A stretch of DNA of 64,000 bases from Kineothrix sp. MB12-C1. Its GTDB lineage: Bacteria > Bacillota > Clostridia > Lachnospirales > Lachnospiraceae. Positions 18,012-26,561 of this stretch are shown piece after piece. The position numbers and the translations under genes are program-made. Each line of letters begins with the position of its first letter. Positions within the stretch are counted from its first letter, which is position 1. Location of the stretch: NCBI RefSeq assembly GCF_030863805.1, contig NZ_CP132957.1, positions 1,984,001 to 2,048,000 on the forward strand, written 5' to 3'. Under the pieces are notes generated by a model. The model did no database searches. It had not been told where the DNA came from and saw only the letters and a list, made by a program, of their open reading frames with translations.

Positions 18012-19289
18012 CTAACAAATTTTATCTTTACCTCCCATATAAGGACGTAATACCTCTGGAATTCTCACAGAACCATCTTCCTGTAAGTTATTTTCCAAAA
18101 AGGCAATAAGCATTCTCGGAGGAGCAACTACTGTATTATTTAGTGTATGCGCGAAATACTTTCCGTCTTCTCCATTTACACGAATTTTTAATCTTCTCGC
18201 CTGAGCATCTCCCAGATTCGAGCAGCTTCCGACTTCAAAATATTTCTTTTGTCTTGGAGACCATGCTTCTACATCATAGGATTTCACTTTAAGATCAGCC
18301 AAATCTCCGGAGCAGCATTCGATCGTCCTTACGGGAATATCCATAGAGCGGAATAAATCCACTGTATTTTGCCATAACTTTTCAAACCACATCGGTGATT
18401 CTTCCGGCTTACATACAACTACCATTTCCTGTTTCTCAAACTGATGGATTCTATAAACTCCGCGTTCTTCCAAGCCATGAGCCCCTTTTTCTTTTCTGAA
18501 GCAAGGGGAATAGCTCGTTAATGTATGAGGAAGCTCTGCCTCCGGCACAATGGTATCTATAAACTTACCAATCATGGAATGCTCAGATGTTCCAATTAAG
18601 TATAAATCTTCTCCCTCAATCTTATACATCATTGCTTCCATTTCAGCAAAGCTCATAACACCGGTCACTACATTACTTCTAATCATAAAAGGAGGGATGC
18701 AATATGTGAAACCTCTTTCAATCATAAAGTCTCTTGCATAAGAAATTACTGCAGAATGAAGCCTCGCAATATCTCCTAATAAATAATAGAATCCATTACC
18801 TGCTACCTTTCGTGCACTATCTAAATCAATACCTTTCAGATTTTCCATAATTTCTGTGTGATAAGGAATTTCGAAATCAGGAACGATTGGTTCTCCATAT
18901 TTTTCTATTTCTACATTGTCGGAATCATCTTTTCCAATCGGTACACTGGGATCGATCATATTAGGAATTGTCATCATAGCTTTGATTATTTTTTCTTCAA
19001 GTTCTTTTTCTATTTCCTCAAGCTCCGCCAAGCGTTTTGCTCCGGCAGCAACTTCTGCTTTTTTCTCCTCTGCTTCTTCTCTCTTTCCCTGTGACATCAA
19101 TGCACCGATTTCTTTAGAAATCTTATTCCGATTTGCCCTCAAGTCATCTGCTTCCTGCTGTGTCTTTCTACTCTCCAGATCGAGAGCAATTACTTCATCC
19201 ACCAGGCCAAGCTTACTTTCTTGATATTTCTTTTTCATATTTTCTTTAACTAATTCTGGATTCTCTCGTAAAAATTTGATGTCAATCAT
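18012..19289 (-). CDS. serS: Seryl-tRNA synthetase
   Basis: A 425-residue class II synthetase. The N-terminal coiled-coil tRNA arm occupies about residues 30-105, rich in Lys/Glu with DDLRANRNKISKEIG. The catalytic core shows motif 2 (SPCFRKEKGAHG followed by GVYRIHQFEKQE), the serine pocket TSEHSM, the EVGSCSNLGDAQARR region and motif 3 (NNTVVAPPRMLIAFLEN). Length is normal. Only 28 nt separate it from the HD-GYP gene upstream, leaving no room for a T-box leader, so its expression depends on the upstream operon or an internal promoter. Confidence 0.97.
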   Translation of the reverse strand: MIDIKFLRENPELVKENMKKKYQESKLGLVDEVIALDLESRKTQQEADDLRANRNKISKEIGALMSQGKREEAEEKKAEVAAGAKRLAELEEIEKELEEKIIKAMMTIPNMIDPSVPIGKDDSDNVEIEKYGEPIVPDFEIPYHTEIMENLKGIDLDSARKVAGNGFYYLLGDIARLHSAVISYARDFMIERGFTYCIPPFMIRSNVVTGVMSFAEMEAMMYKIEGEDLYLIGTSEHSMIGKFIDTIVPEAELPHTLTSYSPCFRKEKGAHGLEERGVYRIHQFEKQEMVVVCKPEESPMWFEKLWQNTVDLFRSMDIPVRTIECCSGDLADLKVKSYDVEAWSPRQKKYFEVGSCSNLGDAQARRLKIRVNGEDGKYFAHTLNNTVVAPPRMLIAFLENNLQEDGSVRIPEVLRPYMGGKDKIC

Positions 19290-19317
19290 TTTCTGACTCC
19301 TCTTTCTTATTCAACTT

Positions 19318-20376
19318 TTATTTAATATCTTCTATTACTTTTTCAATATAAATATTACTAATTACCGATAAATCCTTAACGATATCATGAAGTATCCTTT
19401 CACCTTTATCATCGAATATTATTTTAATAAAAGGTTTATCCGGATTATTTTTATTTTGCCTTAGAACGATTCCTATTTCTTTTTCATTTGTAAGGACATA
19501 GGAGCCTACCGGATACACTGCAGCAAATTGAAGAAATGCATCTACAATTCTTCCGTCATACAAGATATTCTTATTTTTCTTCAAATGTTCTATTGCTTCA
19601 TATACTCTTGTTCTCTTGCATCCTATTCCACAGATCATTTCATCAAAAGAATCACATACATTTACAATTCTTGCTTCTAATGGAATATCAGTGGCTCTTA
19701 ACGGATATCCGGAACCATCCAATTTCTCGTGATGATATAAAATAATAGTCTTACTTAATTCGGAAATCCACGGTTCTCTCTTCAATGCAGAATAACCATA
19801 TATAGGGTGTTTCTTATATTCTGCTAACTCTATAGCCGGTAATTCATTCACATCTTGATTAGCATAATTAATAATCAAATATCTATGCCCCAAATCATGT
19901 AATAAACTTGCTACACTAATATCATGTATTTTCTTCTGAGGTATTTTCATTTTAAGGGAAGTTAATATTGCCATGGAACAAATATTAATGGAATGTTCAT
20001 AGAGGTCCTCACTTCTCTCTTTAATATCGTAAACTCTTTCTATGACTTCCTCTTCTTCCAAAATATTATTGATAATATTATCTGCAACTTTACTTAACTC
20101 TACCAATTCCTTACTATCGGTATAAGTATGTTTCTCCATAACTGTTCTGACTTTATCTTTGAAATCTATTTCCATTTTATTTTTTAATAATACTACTTCT
20201 TCTGTATTTATTTGATCTCTTATATATACTTCACTTACACCTAACTCATTTAGTTTTTCGATGTACTCTTTCCGTAAAATTGTTCCCTCTGCTAAAAGTA
20301 TCCTATAATTTGATGTCAACACAGCTCTGGATAAAACTTCTCCTCCAGATAAATCCTCAATTTTACAAACCTTCAT
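19318..20376 (-). CDS. HD-GYP domain protein
   Basis: A 352-residue protein with an N-terminal region containing a DUF3391-like beta segment (LAEGTILRKEYIEKLNELGV) and a C-terminal HD-GYP phosphodiesterase domain. The HD pair is at ASLLHDLGHR. The GYP region reads YHHEKLDGSGYPLRATDIPL, and VNVCDSFDEMI follows. Such domains usually hydrolyse cyclic di-GMP. It lacks a receiver domain or membrane helices, so it is cytosolic. It is part of the parA-parB-DUF4446-HDGYP-serS run. Confidence 0.88.
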   Translation of the reverse strand: MKVCKIEDLSGGEVLSRAVLTSNYRILLAEGTILRKEYIEKLNELGVSEVYIRDQINTEEVVLLKNKMEIDFKDKVRTVMEKHTYTDSKELVELSKVADNIINNILEEEEVIERVYDIKERSEDLYEHSINICSMAILTSLKMKIPQKKIHDISVASLLHDLGHRYLIINYANQDVNELPAIELAEYKKHPIYGYSALKREPWISELSKTIILYHHEKLDGSGYPLRATDIPLEARIVNVCDSFDEMICGIGCKRTRVYEAIEHLKKNKNILYDGRIVDAFLQFAAVYPVGSYVLTNEKEIGIVLRQNKNNPDKPFIKIIFDDKGERILHDIVKDLSVISNIYIEKVIEDIK

Positions 20377-20398
20377 CTATATTACTCCTCTTAAAACA

Positions 20399-20914
20399 CT
20401 AACTCTCTATCCCCATCGCCATATCAAGAGCCTGTTTTTCTTCCTCACTCAATAGAATTGAACATTTTCCCCCTTTTACTTCCTTTGTATATGAATAACA
20501 TCCTTCTGTACTATGAACAGAATTGAGAATAAAACCATTATCATCTTCATCTAATAATGCTAAGCTGAAACTCAATTGACCACCCATATGACGAAAAGCA
20601 TCATACTTTACTATACCTAGTTTTTGGAAAGCAGATTGTAGTTTTTTATATAAATCCTTTATATCTTTTTTATTTTTTTCTGCAGCTGCTTTTATAAATT
20701 TATTATCTTCATACAATCCTATAATATCTTTTTCTAGGTTCTTTGCATCTTTGCCTTGCATAAATTTTAAGTATTTCTTTTTTAATTTGGAAGTGGTAAT
20801 CATTTGAATGATTACTAATATTATTAATATTAAAATTATAATAATCATTCCCAGAAAAACATAACCAAAATCCATATTACTCAGTCCCATATAGGTTAAT
20901 AATTCACTATTCAC
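20399..20914 (-). CDS. DUF4446 family membrane protein
   Basis: A 171-residue protein with one N-terminal membrane helix (about residues 17-42), a Lys/Glu coiled coil (43-95) and a conserved C-terminal beta domain (GIVKYDAFRHMGGQLSFSLA and NGFILNSVHS) that identifies the family. Function is unknown. It is regularly found beside parB in clostridia, and here follows parB by 58 nt, suggesting a link to origin-region or envelope biology, which is inference. Confidence 0.85.
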   Translation of the reverse strand: MNSELLTYMGLSNMDFGYVFLGMIIIILILIILVIIQMITTSKLKKKYLKFMQGKDAKNLEKDIIGLYEDNKFIKAAAEKNKKDIKDLYKKLQSAFQKLGIVKYDAFRHMGGQLSFSLALLDEDDNGFILNSVHSTEGCYSYTKEVKGGKCSILLSEEEKQALDMAMGIES

Positions 20915-20972
20915 TTTTTTCCTCCGCTCGTACTTCTCATAAAATTTAAACTATATAATATCATACCATTTA

Positions 20973-21869
20973 TCAATGTATTAGTTTATCTGTAATTTTT
21001 TCCAAGTCATCATGATTATAGAATTCAATTTCTATTTTACCAATTCCTTCTCCCTTTGATGAAATGGATACTTTCGTACTAAGCGATTGTTTTAACTTTT
21101 CCGCAATATCTTGATAAATAATTTCTATATTTTTATCAATTTCTATTGTCTTCTTCGGTCTTTCTGGTTTGTTTAAACCTTTTACCAGCTTTTCCACATC
21201 TCTAACACTTAACTTCTCATCAAATATTTTTTGTGCAATTGTATATTGTTGTTCTTTATCCTCTATTGGAATAATAGCTCTGGCATGTCCCGTAGAAATC
21301 ATATCATTAATAATCATCTGCTGTACTTCATCACAAAGCTTCAATAATCTGATTGAATTTGTTACAGCAGTTCTACTCTTAGATACCCTTTCCGCCACTT
21401 CATCCTGTTTTAAATTGAATTCACTTAACAACCTCTTATATGCTAAAGCTTCTTCAATAGGATTCAAGTCTTCTCTCTGAATATTTTCAATAAGAGAGAT
21501 TTCAACTATTTCTTGTTCTGTTAAATTTCTTATAATAACCGGAACTTCTTTTAATCCTGCTAATTTAGCAGCTCTCCATCTTCTTTCTCCAGCAATTATT
21601 TCATAATAAGTCTTTCTATCTTGAACAAGAATAGGTTGTAATAAACCAAACTGTTTTATCGATTCTGCAAGTTCAAGAAGTGCATCTTCATCAAAATTTT
21701 TCCTCGGCTGTTCTCTATTTGGTTCCACCATAGTTATTTTTACAAATGTTTCGGATTTTACTTCTCCTGTTGCATCAGAGTTTTTATCACCTTTTGCCAT
21801 ATTCCTCTTACTATCCGGACTACTTGGAATTAAAGCATCAAGCCCTTTACCTAATCCTCTTGCCGCCAT
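20973..21869 (-). CDS. parB: Chromosome-partitioning protein ParB (Spo0J)
   Basis: A 298-residue CTPase clamp that loads at parS. The N-terminus (ARGLGKGLDALIP) is typical. The N-terminal CTP-binding domain carries GERRWRAAKLAG and ENIQREDLNPIEEA, a central helix-turn-helix (KQDEVAERVSKSRTAVTNSI) recognises parS, and the C-terminal dimerisation domain ends the protein. GAAAGG lies about 11 nt before the ATG. It is separated by 3 nt from parA. Two parS sites lie 230 nt upstream of parA. Confidence 0.97.
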   Translation of the reverse strand: MAARGLGKGLDALIPSSPDSKRNMAKGDKNSDATGEVKSETFVKITMVEPNREQPRKNFDEDALLELAESIKQFGLLQPILVQDRKTYYEIIAGERRWRAAKLAGLKEVPVIIRNLTEQEIVEISLIENIQREDLNPIEEALAYKRLLSEFNLKQDEVAERVSKSRTAVTNSIRLLKLCDEVQQMIINDMISTGHARAIIPIEDKEQQYTIAQKIFDEKLSVRDVEKLVKGLNKPERPKKTIEIDKNIEIIYQDIAEKLKQSLSTKVSISSKGEGIGKIEIEFYNHDDLEKITDKLIH

Positions 21870-21872
21870 AAT

Positions 21873-22640
21873 CTATACATCCTTTCTATTAACTACTTCT
21901 TTTGCAAGTAACATATAAGCTTCTGCACCCGCTGACTTTGGATCATACATATTAATAGGTGTTCCATAACTGGGGGCTTCTGCTAAACGGATATTCCTTG
22001 GAATTACAGTTTTATAGATTCTCTGATTTAAATGGCTTTTAACATTTTCAACTACCTGCATGGATAGATTTGTTCTGGAATCGTACATTGTAAAAACAAC
22101 TCCCTCTATATCCAACTCAGGATTCAATCGTTCTTTCACGAGATTCACCGTATGTATTAGCTGACTTAATCCTTCCAGTGCATAATATTCACATTGAATT
22201 GGTACCAATACTGAATCAGCAGTTGTCATTGCATTAATCGTTAACATATTGAGAGATGGTGGACAATCAATAATTATAAAATCATATTGCTCTTTTACCC
22301 AATCCACTTCATTACGTAAAATATATTCTTTCTTATCCACTCCAATCAATTCAATTTCCGTCGCTGCAAGATTCACATTAGATGGTATAATAGATACTCT
22401 CGGAACAATATCTTTAATAATACATTCTTGAATTGAACATTCTCCTAAAATCAATTCATAAACTGTATTTTCTAATTCATTCTTGTTAATACCAAATCCA
22501 CTAGTTGTATTTCCCTGTGGATCAGTATCTATAACTAATACCTTTTTTCCCATATCTGCTAATGATGCAGATAGATTAATAGATGTAGTTGTTTTACCAA
22601 CCCCACCTTTTTGATTAGCAATTGCAATTGTTCTTCCCAT
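21873..22640 (-). CDS. parA: Chromosome-partitioning ATPase ParA (Soj)
   Basis: A 255-residue deviant-Walker ParA ATPase with signature KGGVGKTTT at residues 11-19, switch DTDPQGN and Walker B IIDCPPSLNML. Length and lack of an N-terminal DNA-binding extension fit the chromosomal Soj type. It acts with ParB in origin segregation and in regulating DnaA. It is the first gene of the operon, with the parS cluster immediately upstream. Confidence 0.97.
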   Translation of the reverse strand: MGRTIAIANQKGGVGKTTTSINLSASLADMGKKVLVIDTDPQGNTTSGFGINKNELENTVYELILGECSIQECIIKDIVPRVSIIPSNVNLAATEIELIGVDKKEYILRNEVDWVKEQYDFIIIDCPPSLNMLTINAMTTADSVLVPIQCEYYALEGLSQLIHTVNLVKERLNPELDIEGVVFTMYDSRTNLSMQVVENVKSHLNQRIYKTVIPRNIRLAEAPSYGTPINMYDPKSAGAEAYMLLAKEVVNRKDV

Positions 22641-22781
22641 TTTTTATACTCGCCTTTCGTTTTTCTCCGAACGCATTTCTTTATTACAAAACAAACATCG
22701 TCTTGTTCGATTATATCATTAATCATATCTATAATCTACCTATTTTTAAGTAATTATAATGTTTCACACTTACTTTTTAGT

Positions 22782-22856
22782 TATACAAGATAATGTTTCA
22801 CATCAATTTACAACATCTTGGACATAAATGTTTCATGTGAAACATTATCTTGTATA
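22782..22856. repeat. 21-bp inverted repeat embracing parS sequences
   Basis: Arms 22782-22802 and 22836-22856 are perfect reverse complements across a 33-nt loop. The left arm contains a parS half-site (TGTTTCAC at 22794-22801), and the right arm includes half of the full parS at 22829-22844. Another lone half-site lies at 22760-22767. The region could form a hairpin or hold a spread-out ParB cluster. Confidence 0.7.
22829..22844. other. parS: parS site 1
   Basis: TGTTTCATGTGAAACA is the 16-bp ParB-binding palindrome with the standard consensus core. It lies 189 nt upstream of parA. ParB nucleates here to organise the origin domain. Confidence 0.9.
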
Positions 22857-22862
22857 TCACAT

Positions 22863-22905
22863 AAAAAAGAGTACTAGATGTTTCACGTGAAACACTAATA
22901 CTCTT
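22863..22905 (-). terminator. Terminator of the DegU-like gene, containing parS
   Basis: On the minus strand, AAGAGTA (22905-22899) pairs with TACTCTT (22873-22867), and pairing continues through the entire parS palindrome with one G.T pair and one bulged base, giving a stem of about 19 bp. A T run follows at 22868-22863. It begins about 20 nt past the response-regulator stop codon. Confidence 0.75.
22879..22894. other. parS: parS site 2, inside a terminator hairpin
   Basis: TGTTTCACGTGAAACA matches the ParB consensus exactly. It forms the top of the terminator stem at 22863-22905, so the same bases serve as DNA-level ParB site and RNA-level hairpin. Confidence 0.92.
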
Positions 22906-22925
22906 CATTTTGTTCCTGTAATATG

Positions 22926-23582
22926 TTAGTATAACTGAATTAAGTTATTTTTAATGGCAAATACAGCCGCCTGTGTTCTGTCGTTAACCTCGATTTTTTT
23001 AAAAATATTAGATATATGATTTTTAACAGTTCGTTCACTAATATCTAATCTAAGAGCAATTTCTTTATTAAACATACCACTGGCTACTTGAATTAGTACT
23101 TCCAATTCCCTTTTGGTTAATTGTTCAATTTTCTCTTTCTCTGTATCACGATTTACTAATCTTGCATTTAAAGCAGGAATTAAACTTGGCTGTATATAAC
23201 TTTCACCGTTTAGAATATAATAAATTGCTTTCTTTAACTCTATCGATTCAGAATCTTTCATTATATAACCATTTGCTCCAATATCAACTGCTTTTAATAA
23301 ATATTCTACTTCATTATGAACTGTTAATATTAGTACCTTTACCGGTATCTTTTGTTCTTTAATATCTCTCAGTACATCAAGACCATTTTTATTAGGCATA
23401 TTAATATCTAACAGAACAATATCGGGAATAACTTCTTGTAAATTATTCAAACAATCGATTCCGTCTGATGCTTCAGAAATTACTTTCATTTCTCCATCAA
23501 ATTCTAATAAATTCTTAATACCTTCTCTCATTAATATATGGTCATCTACCAACATTACATTAACACACATTTTAATAACCAT
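22926..23582 (-). CDS. NarL/DegU-type response regulator
   Basis: An N-terminal receiver domain with DDH pocket and phosphoacceptor Asp59 (IVLLDINMPNKNG) is joined to a C-terminal LuxR-type helix-turn-helix (LTKRELEVLIQVASGMFNKE, RLDISERTVKNHISNIFKKI). The partner is the DegS-like kinase 34 nt upstream. AGAAAGG lies directly before the first ATG; the ATG four codons later (23570) has better spacing and may be the true start. The regulon is unknown. Confidence 0.92.
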   Translation of the reverse strand: MVIKMCVNVMLVDDHILMREGIKNLLEFDGEMKVISEASDGIDCLNNLQEVIPDIVLLDINMPNKNGLDVLRDIKEQKIPVKVLILTVHNEVEYLLKAVDIGANGYIMKDSESIELKKAIYYILNGESYIQPSLIPALNARLVNRDTEKEKIEQLTKRELEVLIQVASGMFNKEIALRLDISERTVKNHISNIFKKIEVNDRTQAAVFAIKNNLIQLY

Positions 23583-23616
23583 GCCTTTCTATTCTATTAT
23601 AAACAAACTCGTAAAC

Positions 23617-24528
23617 TTAAAAACTTAGGGGTATTACTACATAGACCGTTGTTCCCATACCAGGATTAGAATCAATATTTATTACTCCTGATAATAAATC
23701 CACGCGTTCACTCAAAATACGCATTCCAAAGTGTCCTTCCTTCTCAGAAAAAACATAATTATAATCAAATCCAACTCCATTATCCTTTACGGATATTAAA
23801 CAATTATCTTCCTCATGCTTCAATGAAAATATAATCTTACTCCCCTTGGAGTGCTTCATCGCATTATTCATGCATTCTTCAACAATCCTAAATATATTCA
23901 TTAAAACGAGAGAATTTTCACATCCTATTTCTTCAATTTTATATTGTATATCCAAGCCGGAAGTTTTCTTCATCTTAGAAAATAATCGTTCAAAGGAAGC
24001 CTTTAAGCCTAAATCGTCGAAAATCATTGGGCGAAGATCAAATATGGTATTCCTTATTTCTTGAATAATAGATTTTAAGTTTTTATTCACAGATTCCAAT
24101 TCCAATCTAGCTTTAATAATATCTTCATCCATATATAAAGAAGATAATTCTACTTTATGAATAAGATGGGCTAGATTCTGGAGAGAAGTATCATGAAGAT
24201 CTCTTGCTATTCTCTGTCTTTCTTTTTCTTGAATATCTAATATTTGCCGTCTTTTTCTAATATCTTCTTTATCAAATGTTGATTTATTTTTTAGGGCTTT
24301 AAAATCCTCTACATTCTCAGAGCAATCCTTATGAAGCAAATTATTTGAATTGATAAAATTCAATATAAAACCTAAAGTTTTTATTCTAGAATCCAAAAGC
24401 TCAATTCTATTATAATATTGATTATCATTTTCATTTATCTTTTCTTCTAATTCATTTTGCTCTTTTAAAAAACTATCATACATTTCCTTCAAGCTTGCAT
24501 ATAATTCAATCGACATTAAGAACTCCAT
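23617..24528 (-). CDS. DegS-like cytoplasmic sensor histidine kinase
   Basis: A 303-residue HisKA_3-family kinase without membrane helices. An N-terminal coiled-coil sensor (about 5-95) precedes the phosphoacceptor His112 in RQRIARDLHDTSLQNLAH. The HATPase domain follows, with N-box EECMNNAMKHSKGS and G-boxes DNGVGFDY and GHFGMRILSERV. Architecture matches DegS, which lacks a transmembrane sensor. It pairs with the adjacent NarL-type regulator. Confidence 0.9.
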   Translation of the reverse strand: MEFLMSIELYASLKEMYDSFLKEQNELEEKINENDNQYYNRIELLDSRIKTLGFILNFINSNNLLHKDCSENVEDFKALKNKSTFDKEDIRKRRQILDIQEKERQRIARDLHDTSLQNLAHLIHKVELSSLYMDEDIIKARLELESVNKNLKSIIQEIRNTIFDLRPMIFDDLGLKASFERLFSKMKKTSGLDIQYKIEEIGCENSLVLMNIFRIVEECMNNAMKHSKGSKIIFSLKHEEDNCLISVKDNGVGFDYNYVFSEKEGHFGMRILSERVDLLSGVINIDSNPGMGTTVYVVIPLSF

Positions 24529-24797
24529 TATTTTTAAATTAAAATTTTAATAACGCTTTATTATAACACATATCTAATGAATTTTACAAAAAATTTAATT
24601 ATAATCGATTTTTTTGAAATTATAGTTAAATATTTCATAAAAATATAAAAAAAAAGAAAAAAGACGAAAAATGTAAAAAAAGGGCAGAGATCTTTTATTA
24701 ATTTTATTTGTAATAATACTTTAAATATAATACAATTAAATCAACACTACTAACATCATTATAAAACAACATTGATAAAAGTTGTGCAAAGAAAGGT

Positions 24798-25757
24798 ATG
24801 GTTATTTTAATGAAACAAAGATTACAATCTTTTGTTATTTTATCGAGTTTAACAGCTATCGTAATTCATATTATAAATCGTATTTATCACTCTTTTCATA
24901 CTGCCGGAAATTATCTCCGCTATCCTAAAAATAATTATTATGAATGGCGCTTCGGAAAAATACGCTATACAAAAAAGGGTACCGGTTCTCCTATCCTGCT
25001 AATTCACGATTTAAAAGCAGGAAGCTCTGTTTATGAATTTAATAAAATTATCAATGCTTTATCCAAAGATCACGAAGTATATTGTATTGACTTGCTAGGA
25101 TATGGTATGTCGGACAAACCTAATATGACTTATACCAATTATTTATATGTACAACTTGTCATTGATTTTATTAAAAATGTTATCTGTAAAAAAGTAGACA
25201 TTATTGCTACAGGAGATTCCGTTTCTATTACTGTTATGGCATGCCATAATGACCCGGAAGTAATTGATAAAATGCTCTTCATCAATCCTCAGAATTTATA
25301 TGAATCTAACCAGATTCCATCGAAACAGACTAAGACCTTTAAATTATTATTAGATACTCCTATTATAGGAACATTTACTTATAATCTTCTGACAAATAAA
25401 TCTTCCTTGGAGAAAGTATTTAAAGAAGAATATTTCTATAATCCATTAAATATAGAAGAAAGGGATATTCTCGCCTATTTAGAATCCTCTCACCTTCCGG
25501 AATATACATCGAAATATGTATATTCCAGTCATATAGGAAAATATATGAATGCCAATATCGTACATGCATTAAAAGAAATTAATCATAGCATTTATATCAT
25601 TGGGGGAGATAAAGAAAGCGATATCCATACAACGATAGAAAACTATAAATATTATAACAGTGCCATCGAATCTATGTGTATTCCATATACCAAACATCTC
25701 CCTCATCTGGAGGCACCGGATAAAACCATTAAATGTATTCTCTTATTTTTATCATAA
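24798..25757 (+). CDS. Alpha/beta-fold hydrolase, membrane-anchored
   Basis: A 319-residue protein with an N-terminal hydrophobic segment (about residues 9-28) and an alpha/beta hydrolase fold: oxyanion region ILLIHDLKAGSS, IDLLGYGMSDKP, nucleophile elbow GDSVS with Ser141 (usually GxSxG), and a late His in KHLPHLEAPD. The elbow departs from consensus at its last Gly, so activity is uncertain. It stands alone on the plus strand between two minus-strand operons and converges on rsmG. An ATG at 24810 is an alternative start. Substrate unknown. Confidence 0.8.
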   Translation: MVILMKQRLQSFVILSSLTAIVIHIINRIYHSFHTAGNYLRYPKNNYYEWRFGKIRYTKKGTGSPILLIHDLKAGSSVYEFNKIINALSKDHEVYCIDLLGYGMSDKPNMTYTNYLYVQLVIDFIKNVICKKVDIIATGDSVSITVMACHNDPEVIDKMLFINPQNLYESNQIPSKQTKTFKLLLDTPIIGTFTYNLLTNKSSLEKVFKEEYFYNPLNIEERDILAYLESSHLPEYTSKYVYSSHIGKYMNANIVHALKEINHSIYIIGGDKESDIHTTIENYKYYNSAIESMCIPYTKHLPHLEAPDKTIKCILLFLS

Positions 25758-25789
25758 CAGTATCATTTAATTTACTCATTTTTTCATCA

Positions 25790-26548
25790 CTAAACTCGAA
25801 TGGGCTCCTTTGCAGGGAGTCCTGCTTTTCTGGGAAATTTAGATGGCGTATTTTTTATCTTCTTTATTATAAGGAGATTTCTATTAATATCGGAAGATGG
25901 AAGAGGAAAATAAATTTGATTCTCTATTTTTCCTCCAAGAATCGATACAGCCTTTTCTGCTTCTCTTAATTCTTCTATTAATTTCTCTGACTTATAGGAA
26001 ATAAACAAACCTTCTTTTTTCACAAAAGGGAGGCAATACTCCGATAGAGTAGAAAGATTAGCAACTGCTCTGGAGACACATAAATCATATTTTTCCCTTA
26101 ACTTATCGGGTTTCGCATAATCTTCTGCACGTCCATGAATAGGACTTATCCTAACAAGGCTCAGTTGATTTACCACTTCATCCAGAAACTTAATCCTTTT
26201 ATGAAGAGAGTCCAAAAGAGTAATATCAAAATTAGGAAATGCAATCTTCAAAGGAATTCCTGGAAATCCTGCACCGGTCCCAACATCAATTAATCTAACT
26301 TTCTTGCTTCTTATATCTTCCTTCATTTCATCGAAAGCCTTCACAATAGAAAGACTATCGATGAAATGTTTCTTAAGAATCTCATCGAAATCAGTAATTG
26401 CCGTCAGGTTCATAAAGGAATTCCATTCTATAAGTAATTCATAATACTTAATAAATTGTGAAATCTGCTGATCACTCAATGGAATATTAAGCTCTTCTAA
26501 ATCTTCCATAAATTGTTTCAAATCATAATGACCGAAATTCTTATCCAT
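25790..26548 (-). CDS. rsmG: 16S rRNA (guanine-527 N7) methyltransferase RsmG
   Basis: A 252-residue SAM-dependent methyltransferase that modifies G527 (E. coli numbering) of 16S rRNA; loss gives low-level streptomycin resistance. The SAM motif LIDVGTGAGFPGIPLKIAFP, the preceding FMNLTAITD segment and DLCVSRAVANLSTLSEYCLP are diagnostic. It is the third gene of the mnmE-mnmG-rsmG run, 13 nt after mnmG. Confidence 0.96.
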   Translation of the reverse strand: MDKNFGHYDLKQFMEDLEELNIPLSDQQISQFIKYYELLIEWNSFMNLTAITDFDEILKKHFIDSLSIVKAFDEMKEDIRSKKVRLIDVGTGAGFPGIPLKIAFPNFDITLLDSLHKRIKFLDEVVNQLSLVRISPIHGRAEDYAKPDKLREKYDLCVSRAVANLSTLSEYCLPFVKKEGLFISYKSEKLIEELREAEKAVSILGGKIENQIYFPLPSSDINRNLLIIKKIKNTPSKFPRKAGLPAKEPIRV

Positions 26549-26561
26549 TCTTATAACCTAC

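Noticed and set aside
19290-19317. Possible T-box leader for serS
   Set aside because: Only 28 nt separate serS from the upstream gene; no room for a T-box and no such motif seen.
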